Program-made: the position numbers and the translations under genes
Shown here: positions 50,952 to 61,569 of the stretch, piece by piece
Position numbering within the stretch: the first letter of the stretch is position 1
Layout of the letters: every line of letters begins with the position of its first letter
The notes under the pieces: model-generated
Told to the model about the DNA's origin: nothing
Seen by the model: only the letters and a program-made list of their open reading frames with translations
The model's database searches: none
Assembly: GCA_025210615.1 (NCBI GenBank)
Contig: JAOARJ010000013.1
Coordinates: forward strand, 140,725-204,724
DNA length: 64,000 nucleotides
Source: Candidatus Altimarinota bacterium
GTDB taxonomy: Bacteria; Patescibacteriota; Gracilibacteria; BD1-5; UBA6164
Reading direction: 5' to 3'

Positions 50952-51036
50952 GCCTGGGTGGTGGAACTGGTAGACACGTCAGACTCAAAATCTGATTACT
51001 TCGGTAGTGAGGGTTCAAGTCCCTCTCCAGGTACCA
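50952..51036 (+). tRNA. tRNA-Leu (anticodon CAA)
   Basis: An 85-nt class II tRNA. Acceptor GCCTGGG pairs with TCCAGGT (two G-U pairs). The anticodon stem TCAGA/TCTGA encloses CTCAAAA, giving anticodon CAA, which reads UUG. The long variable arm (TTACTTCGGTAGTGA region) and T-arm GAGGG-TTCAAGT-CCCTC are clear, and CCA is encoded. A plausible -35 TTGACT (50909) and -10 TAAACT (50931) lie upstream, and a terminator follows at 51074. Confidence 0.93.
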
Positions 51037-51073
51037 TTAGGTCTTACACAAACCTATTTAAAAGCAAAAAAAT

Positions 51074-51107
51074 ACCTCTTACTAATGTAGTAAGGGGCAT
51101 TTTTTAT
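51074..51107 (+). terminator. Terminator after tRNA-Leu
   Basis: Arms cctcttac / gtaagggg with a 7-nt loop, then cattttttatt. Confidence 0.65.
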
Positions 51108-51276
51108 TTGAAAATGACATTCCTATAAAACTTAAAATTGAGTATATATATTAATCTATTTGTCAAATCTTTTTTTAATTTTTTTTATATTATGTAATAA
51201 TTTAATATTTTTTTGTCACGGAAAATAATTTTCATCGTAATAAATAGTACAAATATTATTTATTAAAACAGAAATT

Positions 51277-51642
51277 ATGACGGTGAAAAATAAAAATTTA
51301 TTATTGATGGTGTGATTATTAATTGTTTTTTTATGAGCTTTAGCTTGCGCGTTTTCAGACTTAGGAAATACAAGAAATATTGATAATAATAATAGCGAAG
51401 TTGAATGTGAAAAAAATTGATGAAAATGGGAACCACAATGAAAAGCTCAGATAGAAGCGTGTGTGATGCATTATGAAGATGGAGGGAAAAAATGTAATAA
51501 TTCTAGTGAATGTAGTGGGGATTGTATTGTTACAAAGATTGATGATACTGCTTGAAAATGTGCGATGACAGATTCAAGTTTTTGATGTCATCAAACGATA
51601 GAAAAATTCAGAGCAGGAGAGTGAATATTATGTGTAGATTAA
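51277..51642 (+). CDS. Cys-rich lipoprotein-like secreted protein (121 aa)
   Basis: A 121-residue protein. N-terminal KNKNLLLMVGLLIVFLGALA then C-A-F, a lipobox-like LGALAC with Cys22 or so as the lipid anchor. The mature domain has eight or so further Cys in an EGF/small-knot-like spacing (CEKNGGKWEP; CNNSSECSGDC; GKCAMTDSSFGC). Function unknown, probably surface-exposed. Single gene with its own shared terminator before the trpB stop. Confidence 0.65.
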
Positions 51643-51670
51643 AAAAGAAGTGAATAAACTCACTTCTTTT
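51643..51670. terminator. Bidirectional terminator
   Basis: Perfect arms aaaagaagtg / cacttctttt between the lipoprotein gene and trpB. Confidence 0.75.
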
Positions 51671-51673
51671 ATT

Positions 51674-52852
51674 TTATAATTTTTCTATAACAGTTTCTAA
51701 ATCTTTATCTCATCTACCTGATAAATTTATTAATATTTTTTTATCTTTATCTAAGCTAGGAGCTAGTTTATAAGCATAAGCTAAAGCGTGAGAAGATTCT
51801 AATGCTGGAAGAATTCATTCTAGTTTGGCTGTTAATTTATATGCTTCTAGTACTTCATTATCGTAAGCATATTCATACTCAGCTCTTCAAATTTCTGATA
51901 AATAAGCGTGTTCTGGTCATATTCAAGGATAATCAAGGCCAGCACTTATTGAGCTTGTAGAAGCAATTTCATCTTTTTTTGTTTGGATAAAAATAGATTT
52001 ATATCCGTGGAAAGTTCATAATTTTCATCAAATTCATTTCATTCTAGCAGCGTGTTCTCAAAGAGTTGAAACATCTGTTCATCCTCATTCTACTCAGATA
52101 ATTTTTACATTTTCTTTATCTATATATGCGCTAAAAATTCAAATAGCGTTTGACCCTCATCATACACAAGCAATTACATAATCAGGATTCTCTTGTCATG
52201 ATATTTCAGGGAATTGGTATAAACATTCTTTTCAGACGATTTCTTGTCATTTTCTCACGATTTTTGGGTATGGGTAAGGTCCTAAAGCTGAACCTAATAG
52301 ATAATAACTATCCGTATTATTTATGTAATATTCTAGAGCAGCATCTACTGCATCTTTTAACTTTTTGTCTCCTTGAGTTACACTGACTACTTCTGCTCAT
52401 AATAATTTCATTCTTTGGACGTTCATATACTGCCTGCGAACATCTTTTTCTCACATAAATATTTTTGTTTTCATTCATAATTTTGCTCACATAGTAGCGA
52501 CACTTACTCAGTGCATTCAAGCTCAAGTTTCAGCTATTAATTCAGTTTTTCACATTCTTTTGGCTAGTAATCATTGCACTAAAGAATGATTTATTTTATG
52601 CGCTCAAATATTTGTCATATCTTCTCTTTTTATATAGATTTGTGCTCATCATAATTCTTTTGATATATTTTCTAGATGAGTAATCGGAGTAGGGCGTCAG
52701 ACAAAAGTTTTAAAATAATAGTCTAAATCTTTTTGAAATTCTGGGGTATTATAATATTTATCAAATTCTTGGTTTAAAGTTTCTAATGTTTTTTCTAAGC
52801 TAGGAGGTACAAAAGCTCCTCAAAATTCTCAATAAAATTCGTTATTTGTCAT
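51674..52852 (-). CDS. trpB: Tryptophan synthase beta chain
   Basis: A 392-residue PLP enzyme that joins indole (or indole from indole-glycerol phosphate) and serine to make tryptophan. The Schiff-base lysine is in [16 protein letters not shown], the phosphate-binding loop is VIACVGGGSNAIGI, and ETGAGMHGVSVATMGAKLG carries Met where most TrpB have Gln. [11 protein letters not shown] and LINLSGRGDKD are the C-terminal family marks. Length is normal. No trpA or other trp biosynthetic gene is in the window. trpR starts upstream with a 10-bp gap, so trpR-trpB is a two-gene operon, possibly for indole salvage. Confidence 0.93.
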
Positions 52853-52862
52853 AATTCAATAT

Positions 52863-53138
52863 TTATTTTTTAAAAATTTTAGTAATAATTCATGTTCAAT
52901 ATTGAAGAATTCTAGACCCGCGGTTTACTGTTGTAACTGATAATTCTAATTCATTAGCGATGCTTCTTTGGCTTTTTCATTCTAAAAGCGCTTCAAAGAT
53001 TTTTATTCTATCAGCTAAATCAATAATTTCTTTAGGTGTAAAAGAGTCTTCAATAAAATTTTGTAAATCTTTTTTGTCTTTAATACGCCATAAAGTATCA
53101 GTTAATAATTTTATAGAATCAGGGAATTTGTTAGTCAT
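52863..53138 (-). CDS. trpR: Trp repressor family protein
   Basis: A 91-residue protein of the TrpR/YerC-like family. The helix-turn-helix is in KSQRSIANELELSVTTVNRG followed by SRILQY, matching TrpR (in which tryptophan binding enables operator binding). The N-terminal helices FTPKEIIDLADRIKIFEAL fit the same fold. It probably represses its own operon with trpB. Which operator is used is not clear from the 170-bp leader. Start ATG 53138. Confidence 0.85.
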
Positions 53139-53307
53139 AATATAATTTTTTTTTAAATATATTTGTATTATTGTTTTAGTATTTTAATTTAATAAAACAG
53201 GAGTATAATATTGATAAATGAAATTAAGTCAAATTTTTTTGTTAAAACTTTTGAATAAACTAAAAAAATATATAAAATAATAAAAATAAATTTTAATTTT
53301 AAAAATT

Positions 53308-53820
53308 ATGCCTTTGGAACAAGTTATAAATTTTATTTGAGCGGTTTGAATTTGAAGTATTTTATGAATATTTATAAAATTTTTTCTTGATAAAAAACAA
53401 GTGAAAAATCAAAGGTTATATGAGTTTGAAAAAGAATTTTTGTATAAAAAACAAGAAGCATTTTTAATTATAAATAATTTCATGTCTGAAACTCATAAAT
53501 ATTTAGATTTATTAAAAAATTATTTAGAGAATGATGCTTGTGATTTAGATTATTTAGCCGATAATAAATTTTTTTCAGATGACAGAGAAAAAGTTCCTTG
53601 ATTAATTAGTCTGTATTTTAAGGATAACGAAGAAGTTTATAATAATTTTTATTTAGTATATAATAAATTTGTAACAAACTTTTTTGAATACCAAGTAAAA
53701 AATATAGAGCCAAAGCAATGATTTGAAAATTTATTAAAAGAAGTTATGCTTGCTTATAATGAATTTCAATTTTGACAAGAAGAGAGCTTAGAACAAACTA
53801 GACAAAATCTTCATAAATAA
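53308..53820 (+). CDS. Membrane-anchored hypothetical protein (170 aa)
   Basis: A 170-residue protein. N-terminal helix VINFIGAVGIGSILGIFIKF with TGA-encoded glycines, then a Lys-rich stop (DKKQVKNQRLYEFEKEFL) and helical cytoplasmic domain. Ends LEQTRQNLHK. No family. It starts 170 bp from the divergent trpR and stands before the RCC1 gene. Unknown function. Confidence 0.5.
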
Positions 53821-53894
53821 TAAATTTTAAACTTGATATTTTATATAATTTATATTATAATCGCGTTAAAATATTAAATAATATCCTAAATTTC

Positions 53895-55178
53895 ATGAAA
53901 AAAATAATATTATTTCTGTCTATATTAATAGCCTGAATATATTTATCTAATTTTATTTGAGCTATTACTGTTACCAAAAATTCCTGAGAAGTATTAGATA
54001 ATTCTATTTGGACAAATATTTCTAGCTTAACTAATAAAGTAGATGTTAGTTCTAGTGATATAAAATTAAGTTGAAAATTATATGTGACTTGAGACTTATG
54101 CACTGAAGTTTGATGAGTAAAAAGTTGTCTAGGAAAATGTCTAGAAGATTGATATAAATGGGATAGTATTACTAATAGTTGTGTTGCTCCTAAGGTTATA
54201 AAAGTAGCTTGATGACAATATTTTACAGCAGCGTTAAAGGAGGATTGAAGTGTTCGGACTTGGGGGTATAATAATTATGGACAACTATGAAGAGTTTGAG
54301 ATAATACAAAACCTTGAAAGGTTGAAACTATTTCTGATGTTAAAGATATAGCTTTATGAATGGATTTTATGGTAGTTTTAAAAGAAGATGAAACAGTCCG
54401 GGCTTGGTGACATAATGATAGATGACAATTATGAAATAATAATAAAGAAAGCAGCTCAACGCCTGTTAGAGTTAAAGATTTAACAGAAGTTGTTCAAATA
54501 GATGCTTGATATTTTCATGCTGCAGCTTTAAAAAGAGATAAAACAGTTTGGAGTTGGTGAGAAAATAGTCAATGAATGCTATGAGATTTAAGTACAGAAT
54601 CTTCTTCAGTCCCTGTAAAATCGTCTATAACGGATGTTGAATATATTTGAGTTTGACAACGGCATACTTGCGCTATAAAAGGTGCATCTAGAGAACTTTG
54701 GTGTTGGGGGCGGAAAAATTATTGAGCAGTTAAATGAACAGGAAATAACCATACACCTACCCAATCACCTTGAATAACTTGAGTAGAAAAAGTAGCTTGA
54801 CATCGGTCGACAGTAATTATTAAATGATGAAGTGTAGAAGCTTGGTGACGGTTTTCGAGTGATATGACTTCTTTAACTTGAATAACTAAAGTAGATGCTG
54901 GACGGTGAAATATTTTGGCTTTGAAATCTAATGGAACAGTATGGTGATGATGAACATATAATAGTTCTTGAGAGTTGTGAGATTGAACCACAGATGCTCC
55001 TACACCTATAACACAAACCAAAAAAGTGACATGAATAACTGATATTTGAGCATGACGGTATCATTGAATTGCTGTTGATTGAAATTGAAAAGTTTGGGTT
55101 TGGTGAAAAAATGATAACGGACAGTTATGAACATGAGATGATGTTCAATATTTAGAACCAACTGAAATAAAATTTTAA
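53895..55178 (+). CDS. Secreted RCC1-repeat surface protein
   Basis: A 427-residue secreted protein. The signal peptide and first 70 residues (VTKNSGEVLDNSIWTNISSL) closely match the N-terminal module of the fibrinogen-like protein at 48753. The rest is an RCC1-like beta-propeller with about seven repeats of the form G-x-x-x-x-A-x-x-x-(D)G-x-V-x-x-W-G, for example KTVWSWGENS, GTVWGWGTYNS and KVWVWGKNDNGQLG. At the corresponding W position two repeats carry CGG (54255 and 54399). Likely a surface binding protein. Terminator follows. Confidence 0.8.
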
Positions 55179-55182
55179 AGAT

Positions 55183-55212
55183 AAAAAGTCTTGAGAAAAA
55201 GGCTTTTTTTTA
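55183..55212 (+). terminator. Terminator after the RCC1 gene
   Basis: Arms aaaaagtctt / aaggcttttt (one G-U) and T-run. Confidence 0.7.
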
Positions 55213-55257
55213 TATAATATTTTTGTTAAAAATTATTTAGAAAATTAAAAAAAGATT

Positions 55258-55866
55258 ATGCCAGAGAGTTTAAAAAATCTTATCAATATGATTTCATTTT
55301 TACCTTGAATATGAGAAAAATCAGCTACTAAACTAGCTTTTTTCTTACTTCATTCAAATAAAAACTATTTAGAAAATTTTAGAGAAGCTTTAGTCGATAT
55401 TAAAGAAAATATTTGATACTGCGCGAAATGTCATTGTTTGCTAGATAAATGAAAAAAATTATGTAATATTTGCTCAGATGAAAACAGAAATCAAAATTCT
55501 ATAATTATAGTAGAAGAATATCTTGATATGCTTTCTATTGAGCAGACTTGAGCGTATAAAGGAACTTATCATATTTTATGATGAGCGATTTCTCCTGTGA
55601 ATTGAGTTTTTGTTTGAGACTTAAATTTTGAAAGTTTATTTAAAAGAATAGAAAACAGTGATAATAAAGTAGAAATAATATTAGCAACAAATCCCAATAT
55701 AGAATGAGAAGCGACTTCTAGTTATATAAAAGAAGAAATTTCATCAAGAGCATTAAAACATAAAACAAAAATTACAAGATTATCAAGATGATTAAGTGCT
55801 TGATATATTGAATACGCAGATAATATGACTCTTATTTCAGCGATAAAAGAAAGAAAGGAGATATAA
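55258..55866 (+). CDS. recR: Recombination protein RecR
   Basis: A 202-residue RecR, partner of RecF/RecO in gap repair. N-terminal helix-hairpin-helix in ISFLPGIGEKSATKLAFFLL, the C4 zinc finger in CAKCHCLLDKGKKLCNICSD, and the TOPRIM domain with IIVEEYLDMLSIEQ and TYHILGGAISPVNGV. Length is standard. ATG 55258. A GNAT gene follows after 34 bases. Confidence 0.95.
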
Positions 55867-55900
55867 AAAGTAGTTATAAAAATAATTTTTATTTAAAATT

Positions 55901-56326
55901 ATGAAAGCAAAAATAAGATATGCTGATAATAGTGATAGCAAGAAAATTATTTATTTTTTTAATAAAAATTTTAGTATTCAAAATGATTGAATTTGGAATG
56001 AAGAATTTATATGCCCTTATTGAATAAAAGCTTCAATATCAAGAAAACAGATGATAGTAGTAGATTTTAATTGAGAAATTATATGAGCTCTCAGATTTTA
56101 TAAAAGAAAAAAAGATGATATAATTTCTTTGTATCAATTTGCTTTAGACGAAAAAATACGTTGAAAATCTATAATAGAAAAAATGCTAAATTTTTTATGA
56201 GATAAATGAGAAATAATAGAAGCAATGTGTCTGTTAGAAGCTAAATTTAATAATTATTATAAAAAGAAGAATTGGTCTTTAGTTAGGACAAACGATAAAT
56301 ATAATTATTTTCAATATAAAATTTAA
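55901..56326 (+). CDS. GNAT-family acetyltransferase (short)
   Basis: A 141-residue GNAT-like protein. Start KAKIRYADNSDSKKIIYFFN (typical GNAT N-terminus), then VVDFNGEIIGALRFYKRKKD and a motif A-like FALDEKIRGKSIIEKMLNFL with R-G-K-S at the acetyl-CoA loop (less canonical than R/Q-x-x-G-x-G/A). C-terminal FNNYYKKKNWSLVRTNDK. Substrate unknown. Lies after recR. Confidence 0.6.
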
Positions 56327-56385
56327 TTTGAAAAAATTAGCTTACTAAGTAAAATATAATCAAATAATTTTATAATAAAAAAATT

Positions 56386-56565
56386 ATGCCAAGCGAATTT
56401 GCTCCACCTTGAGGTCGCCCAAGGGTTACAAAGGCTCAAATCAAAAAGATGCAAGCTCAATATAGAAAAGCTCAAGCTCAGTTTAAAGATTTAAGCGAGG
56501 AAGAACAAGCTGAAAAGCAAGCAGAATTAGAACGTTTAGAAGAATTATTAGATGAGGAATTTTAA
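56386..56565 (+). CDS. Small charged protein (59 aa)
   Basis: A 59-residue highly charged, helical peptide: MPSEFAPPGGRPRVTKAQIK, then repeated KAQAQ/EEEQAEKQAE segments. It looks like a small nucleoid- or RNA-associated protein but has no recognised family. Start ATG 56386, 60 bp after the GNAT gene and 23 bp before the DUF457-like gene. The clean coding frame and use of Gly TGA support it. Confidence 0.5.
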
Positions 56566-56588
56566 TTTATATTAAATAAAAAAATAAA

Positions 56589-57605
56589 ATGGATTCTATT
56601 ACACAAGCAGTTTTAGGTGCTGCTGTTTGACAAGTTATTTTATGAAAAAAAATAGGGACTAGAAAAGCAATAGTTTTTTGAGCCATTGCTTGAACTATTC
56701 CTGATTTAGACGTGCTTGTGTCTTATGATAATATGCTAGATTATGTTGAATATCATAGAAGTTTAAGTCATTCTATTTTATTTGCTGTCTTATGATGAGC
56801 CTGATTTGCTTATGCTTTTCAGAAATTTTTTGATAAAGATAAAAAAGCTAGCTTTTCAAATTGGTATTTAATGGTCTTTTTATGATTTTTTACTCATAGT
56901 TTATTAGACTGTTTTACAACTTGGGGGACTCAATTATTTTATCCGTTTAGTGATATAAGAATAGCTTTTCAAAGTGTATTTATTATAGATTTATTTTATA
57001 CTATTCCTTTGTTATTTGTATTAATTTTAGCTTATAAAAACCATAAAAATATTGAAAAAGCAACTAAATATGTGACTTATTGACTTATAATCTCTACGTT
57101 TTATTTATTTTTATGAGTTGGATTTAAATTATATGTTTGAAATGTATTTGAAAATTATTTAGCAAAGCATAATATAGAATATTCTAGATATACAACAACG
57201 ACAACGCCTTTGAATACTTTTTTATGGTGATTAGCAGCAGAAACTAAAGATTGATACTATCATTGATATTATAGTGTTTTTGATACCTGAGAAAAAATAA
57301 AATTGACTCATTTATCAAAACATCACGAATATTTAGATAATATTCCAGTTCATCAAAAAGAGCAAATAGAAAAAATAACAAAATGATATTACGCAGTACA
57401 AAAAGATAAAGAAAATAATATAATAGTCAATGATTTGAGGTATACAAGGTTATCAGGTTATGAAGATATTGCTAGTGATTTTACTTTTAAATATATATTT
57501 GAATTAAAAAATTGAAAATATGCTTTAGAACCAGTAAAGGCAGGTGATATGCTAAAATCAAATGCTTCATATTTTGTAAAAAGAGTATTTTGATATAAAG
57601 AGTAA
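56589..57605 (+). CDS. DUF457/YdjM-like inner membrane protein
   Basis: A 338-residue integral membrane protein. DSITQAVLGAAVGQVILG, then AIAGTIPDLDVLVS and EYHRSLSHSILFAVLGG, and FFTHSLLDCFTTWGTQLF, are characteristic of LexA-binding inner-membrane-associated hydrolase (DUF457/YdjM) proteins with His/Asp metal-binding motifs (PDLD, HRSLSH, THSLLD). About four to five membrane helices, then a C-terminal domain. Function of the family is unclear. Terminator follows. Confidence 0.85.
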
Positions 57606-57607
57606 TA

Positions 57608-57636
57608 AAAAAAGAGTTAAATGATAGCTCTTTTTT
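57608..57636 (+). terminator. Terminator
   Basis: Arms aaaaaagagtta / tagctctttttt (one G-U), loop aatga. Confidence 0.7.
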
Positions 57637-57757
57637 GATTTTTTAAAAGTCATATATAAAAAAACTTTTGCATAAAAAATAAATTTAAATACAATATTTT
57701 AAGCCAAAATGATAATTTTAAAATACATTTTTTGATTCTTTTTACAAATACTGAAAT

Positions 57758-57869
57758 GGGCAACTTAGATTGCTTGAAATTTTTTGTCCTTTTGTATTTG
57801 TCAAGAGTCTTAAAGTTATTGTTTTGGCGAACAAAGAGCTTCTAAGTTGTCCTTTTTGTTTGCTAAAAC
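57758..57869. repeat. Inverted repeat, family shared with 26056
   Basis: Outer pair gggcaacttaga (57758) / tctaagttgtcc (57841), and gttttggcgaacaaa (57821) / tttgtttgctaaaac (57855). The same GCAACTTAGA and GGCGAACA motifs occur at 26056-26175. No ORF. Within this 318-base gap (57606-57924) I see nothing else. Confidence 0.6.
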
Positions 57870-57924
57870 TTTTATAAATACAAATTTTTTTTGGCTATTA
57901 ATTTTACTTGTTAATAGTTTTTTT

Positions 57925-58122
57925 ATGAAAGAAAAATTTAGTTTAGAAACAATAACATATATTGTAATTGATGTTTTTAAAGTAAAAGCGAATTATTTAT
58001 ATTTAATTTGGATGATAAATCAATTTTATGAAGACCAAGATTATTTTGTTAGATTTGTTAATGCAATGATAGAGCGTGAAAACAGGCTTTATGATTGACC
58101 TGAAGAAGATATCGAAGATTAA
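57925..58122 (+). CDS. Small acidic protein (65 aa), unknown
   Basis: A 65-residue peptide, MKEKFSLETITYIVIDVFKV, then AMIERENRLYDGPEEDIED. Soluble, acidic tail. The frame is open upstream to the repeat, but ATG at 57925 is the best start. It resembles small CPR proteins of unknown role. It precedes a promoter for the Fur-like gene. Confidence 0.45.
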
Positions 58123-58131
58123 AATTTATTT

Positions 58132-58162
58132 TTGACAAAACAAGAATAATTCTTATTATAAT
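58132..58162 (+). promoter_or_regulatory. Promoter of the Fur-like gene
   Basis: TTGACA at 58132-58137 and TATAAT at 58157-58162, 19-bp spacer, 31 bp upstream of the ATG at 58193. Confidence 0.5.
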
Positions 58163-58192
58163 AAGTAATTAATTAAATATAATAAAATTATT

Positions 58193-58528
58193 ATGAAAAC
58201 GCATTTTTATAAAGAAGACATAAAAAAAATTTGTTATAATAATCATCTTGATGTTGATACTATTTTTGAAAGGGTAAAAAAGATTTATCCAAAGGCTTGA
58301 AGGTCTACTATTTATAGAAATGTAGAAGAATTAACGCTTGAATGATGACTTAAAAAACTTTCCTGAATAGGACAAAAGGCTTATTATGAAGGGATAAAAG
58401 AAAATCACGCGCATTTAGTTAATAAAAAAACTTGAGAAATAATAGATGTAGAGATAAAAAATTTAGATATAAATATTCCTGAAAATTTTGATGTGGAGAA
58501 TATTGATATAAGGATTTATGGAGAGTAA
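58193..58528 (+). CDS. Fur-family transcriptional regulator (short)
   Basis: A 111-residue protein with the Fur winged-helix: HLDVDTIFERVKKIYPKAGR, then STIYRNVEELTLEGGLKKL, and the hinge ENHAHLVNKKTGEIIDVE. It ends at about the first half of the dimerisation domain (DIRIYGE) and lacks the CxxC zinc pair, so it is a minimal, perhaps metal-independent, Fur-like protein. It could be a peroxide- or metal-responsive regulator. The ligand is unknown. Confidence 0.75.
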
Positions 58529-58662
58529 AGATAAAATAATATATTTTAGTTTAGGTGTCAAAAATTAAATTAGTCAAATAAAAGTATAAAAAAAGATTTG
58601 ATATATTTTTATATTATGATAAAATTTTTTTTGAGGAGGATTTTTATCAGTTAATTTTTTTT

Positions 58663-59649
58663 ATGGAATATGTAATTATTGAGAACCATTTTTGAGTTCC
58701 TGAAAATGAAATAAGAGCTTTTACAAGAAATGGTTGTTGAGAAGATTTATCATTGATTATTAATGAAATAATTTCTATTTTATACCCAAATGAAAAAATA
58801 GAGATATTATTTTTACCTCCTGAAAACTGAAGCTTTAAAGATATCTTAAAAATTGTTTGAACTGGAGTTGTTTCTGTTTCTACTGTTTGAGCTTTTGTCT
58901 TTTCAGCTTTAACATATTTTGATTCACATGAAAAATCAGTTCATGATAAAGAAATGAGAATAATTGATGATAACATTAAATGTTTAAAATTCAAAAAATT
59001 ATTAGAAGATTATAAAAAACAATGATATGAAGTTGAATGAATTGAGGAAGAAAAAATGAAAAAGATATGTTGAAATTTATTTATAAAAAAAATAAAGAAT
59101 AATAGGATTGATAAATTAATTAAAGATGATATGGTTTCTAGTGATGAAATTAAATTATTTGATAGTACCAAAAAGATTATAAAAGAAAAAAAGATAGAAA
59201 AAGATGATTTTGAAAAATATATAGAATATATCCCAGAAAATGAGGACTTTCTAAGAGAAGATTTAGAATGAGTAATAGAAATAATATCACCTGTTATAAA
59301 ACAAGAGAAAAAATGATGATGACTTACTTGGAAATGAACATATTTTTGAGAATATATAAAAGAACATTGAATAGATATTTTAATTAATTGAGACATAATT
59401 AATTTTTATATGCAAGACGAAGGATTTAAAGAAAATATAAAAAATCATGAAGTGACATTTTGAAATGAAGATAATATAGAAGTTATTTTTTCTTTAAAAT
59501 GTTCTTTAGCCTTAGATTGACCTAAGAATAAAAAGATTTATATTAAAAAAGTAAAAAAAATGAATGAAAATATTGTTGCTTATAAAGAAATCGCTTCGAA
59601 TAGAAAAATTATAAATACCCTAGGACAAACATCACTACCATTTGAATAA
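58663..59649 (+). CDS. Hypothetical protein with one or two membrane helices (328 aa)
   Basis: A 328-residue protein. N-terminal domain MEYVIIENHFGVPENEIRAF, a hydrophobic segment near residues 64-84 (IVGTGVVSVSTVGAFVFSAL), then a cytoplasmic region with helical EEKMKKICGNLFIKKIKNN and a C-terminal beta-rich part (GTYFGEYIKEHGIDILINGD). A purine-rich tract (ttgaggagga) lies about 30 bases upstream, too far for a usual ribosome-binding site. The layout (soluble-membrane-soluble) is reminiscent of phage-defence or stress proteins, but I match no family. Confidence 0.5.
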
Positions 59650-59743
59650 TTATTTTAAAAATAATTCTTAATTTTCCTCTTGCAAAATTTCAAAAAATCA
59701 TTAAATTATTGTGTATTAATTTTTTAACCTCAAACGATAAATT

Positions 59744-61471
59744 ATGAGCGAAAGCACTAAATATATTATCATCACTGGAGGGGTAATTAGCGGCGTTGGT
59801 AAAGGAGTTACCAGCGCTTCTATTTGAAAAATCCTAAAGTGATACGGATACAAAGTTACATCTGTAAAAATTGACCCATATATAAACTATGACGCTGGAA
59901 CAATGAGACCGACTGAACACTGAGAAGTTTGGGTTACTAGCGATTGATGAGAAATTGACCAAGATTTATGAAACTACGAAAGATTTTTGGAAGTTTCTAT
60001 TCCAAGAACCAATAATATGACGACAGGACAAGTGTATAAAACTGTTATTGATAAAGAAAGAAAAGGTGAATATTTAGGGAAAACTGTACAACTTATTCCT
60101 CATGTAACAGGAGAAATTCAAAGAAGAATTTTAGAAGCTGGGAAATGATTTGATTTTTGTATAGTAGAAGTTTGATGAGTAGTTTGAGATTATGAAAATA
60201 TACCATTTCTGTTTGCTATCAAAGCCTTAGAACATAAAATCGGTAGAGAAAATATTATAAATATGCTTGTTTCATATCTTCCTGTACCAAATCATACGAA
60301 AGAGATGAAAACAAAACCAACTCAACAATCAATAAAAGCACTTACAGAATCTTCTGGTATTATACCTGACTTTATTGTTTGTAGAAGCCCTTATCCTATG
60401 GATGAGGTTAGAAAGAGTAAAATTGTAACATACGCTAATATTCCGATTGAACATGTTATTTCAGCTCCTGACGCGAATACTATTTATGAGATTCCATTAG
60501 TTTTACTTGAAGAAAAACTTTGAGAAAAAATCTTGAAAAAATTTGGTATGGAAAAGAAAGAAGATTATAATAAAGCTGAGTTACAAAAATTAGTAAATAA
60601 TGTTATAAATCCAGAGAAAGAAACGACTATTGCTATCGTATGTAAATACCTTAAAGAAGGAGATAATATGATGACAGATGCTTATATTTCGGTTAGTGAA
60701 TCTTTAATTCATGCTTGAGCAAACCTAAATGCTAAAGTAAATATAAAGTGGGTAGACGCAAAAGATATAGAAAATAGATGAGCAAAAGATATTTTAGAAT
60801 GAGTTGATGGAATTTTAGTTCCTGGTGGATTTGGTTCTTCTGGTATTGAAGGGAAAATCGAAGCTATTACTTATGCTAGAGAAAATAATATTCCATTTTT
60901 AGGTATTTGTTTATGAATGCAATTAGCATTAGTTGAATATGCCAGAAATAAATGTGATATGCAATGAGCAAATTCTATAGAAATAGATAAAAAAACTCCT
61001 TTCCCAATTATAAATATTATAGATTCTCAAAAAGAAATTCTAGAAAGCGGAGATATGTGAGGTACAATGAGACTCGGAACATATTGAGCGATTCTTAAAG
61101 AGTCTAAGACTCTTGATTTATATAAAAACAGTGAATCAAGATATAAGAGAGATTACGAAAGAATGAAAGAGATAAAAGCTGATGTAAATGAAGATTATAG
61201 ATTATGAATTATGTCAAAAGATGATAATGTTGTTCTTGAAAGACATAGACATAGATATGAAGTTAATCCTAAATATATTAAAGATTTAGAAGGTTGTGGA
61301 ATGGTATTTGCTGGTTATCATGTGAGAAAAGATGGAACAAAATTAATGGAATTTATAGAACTTCCAGAACATAAATTTTTTCATGCTACACAAGCTCATC
61401 CAGAATTTAAATCAAATATACATACTCCTTCACCACTTTTTTATAATTTTGTAAAAGCAGGTTTAAAATAA
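59744..61471 (+). CDS. pyrG: CTP synthase
   Basis: A 575-residue glutamine-dependent CTP synthetase (UTP to CTP). The synthase domain starts [20 protein letters not shown] and shows [30 protein letters not shown] and GEIQRRI. The glutaminase domain has the catalytic Cys in FLGICLGMQLAL and the His-Glu pair in AHPEFKS, with RHRHRYEVN before it. About 30 residues longer than the E. coli enzyme, mostly in the second half of the synthase/linker region ([18 protein letters not shown]). TGA encodes several invariant glycines. A palindrome follows the stop. Confidence 0.97.
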
Positions 61472-61485
61472 GGAAAAGACTATTT

Positions 61486-61564
61486 AAAAGGCGCGCCCAT
61501 TCGGGCGCGCCTTTTAGGAGCGAAAGCTTTCCTGCAAAAATATAAAAAAGAGAGCTTTCGCTCC
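61486..61564. repeat. GC-rich double palindrome
   Basis: aaaaggcgcgccc/gggcgcgcctttt (61486-61515) and ggagcgaaagcttt/agagctttcgctcc (61517-61564). Resembles the units at 19848, 30217 and 44851. It lies between the convergent pyrG and LCP genes and could act as a two-way terminator. Confidence 0.7.
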
Positions 61565-61569
61565 ATTAA

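Noticed and set aside
54719..55064. Minus-strand open frames over the RCC1 gene
   Set aside because: They are antisense to a clear RCC1 propeller on the plus strand. The repeated Trp-Gly codons produce the apparent His/Ser-rich frames.
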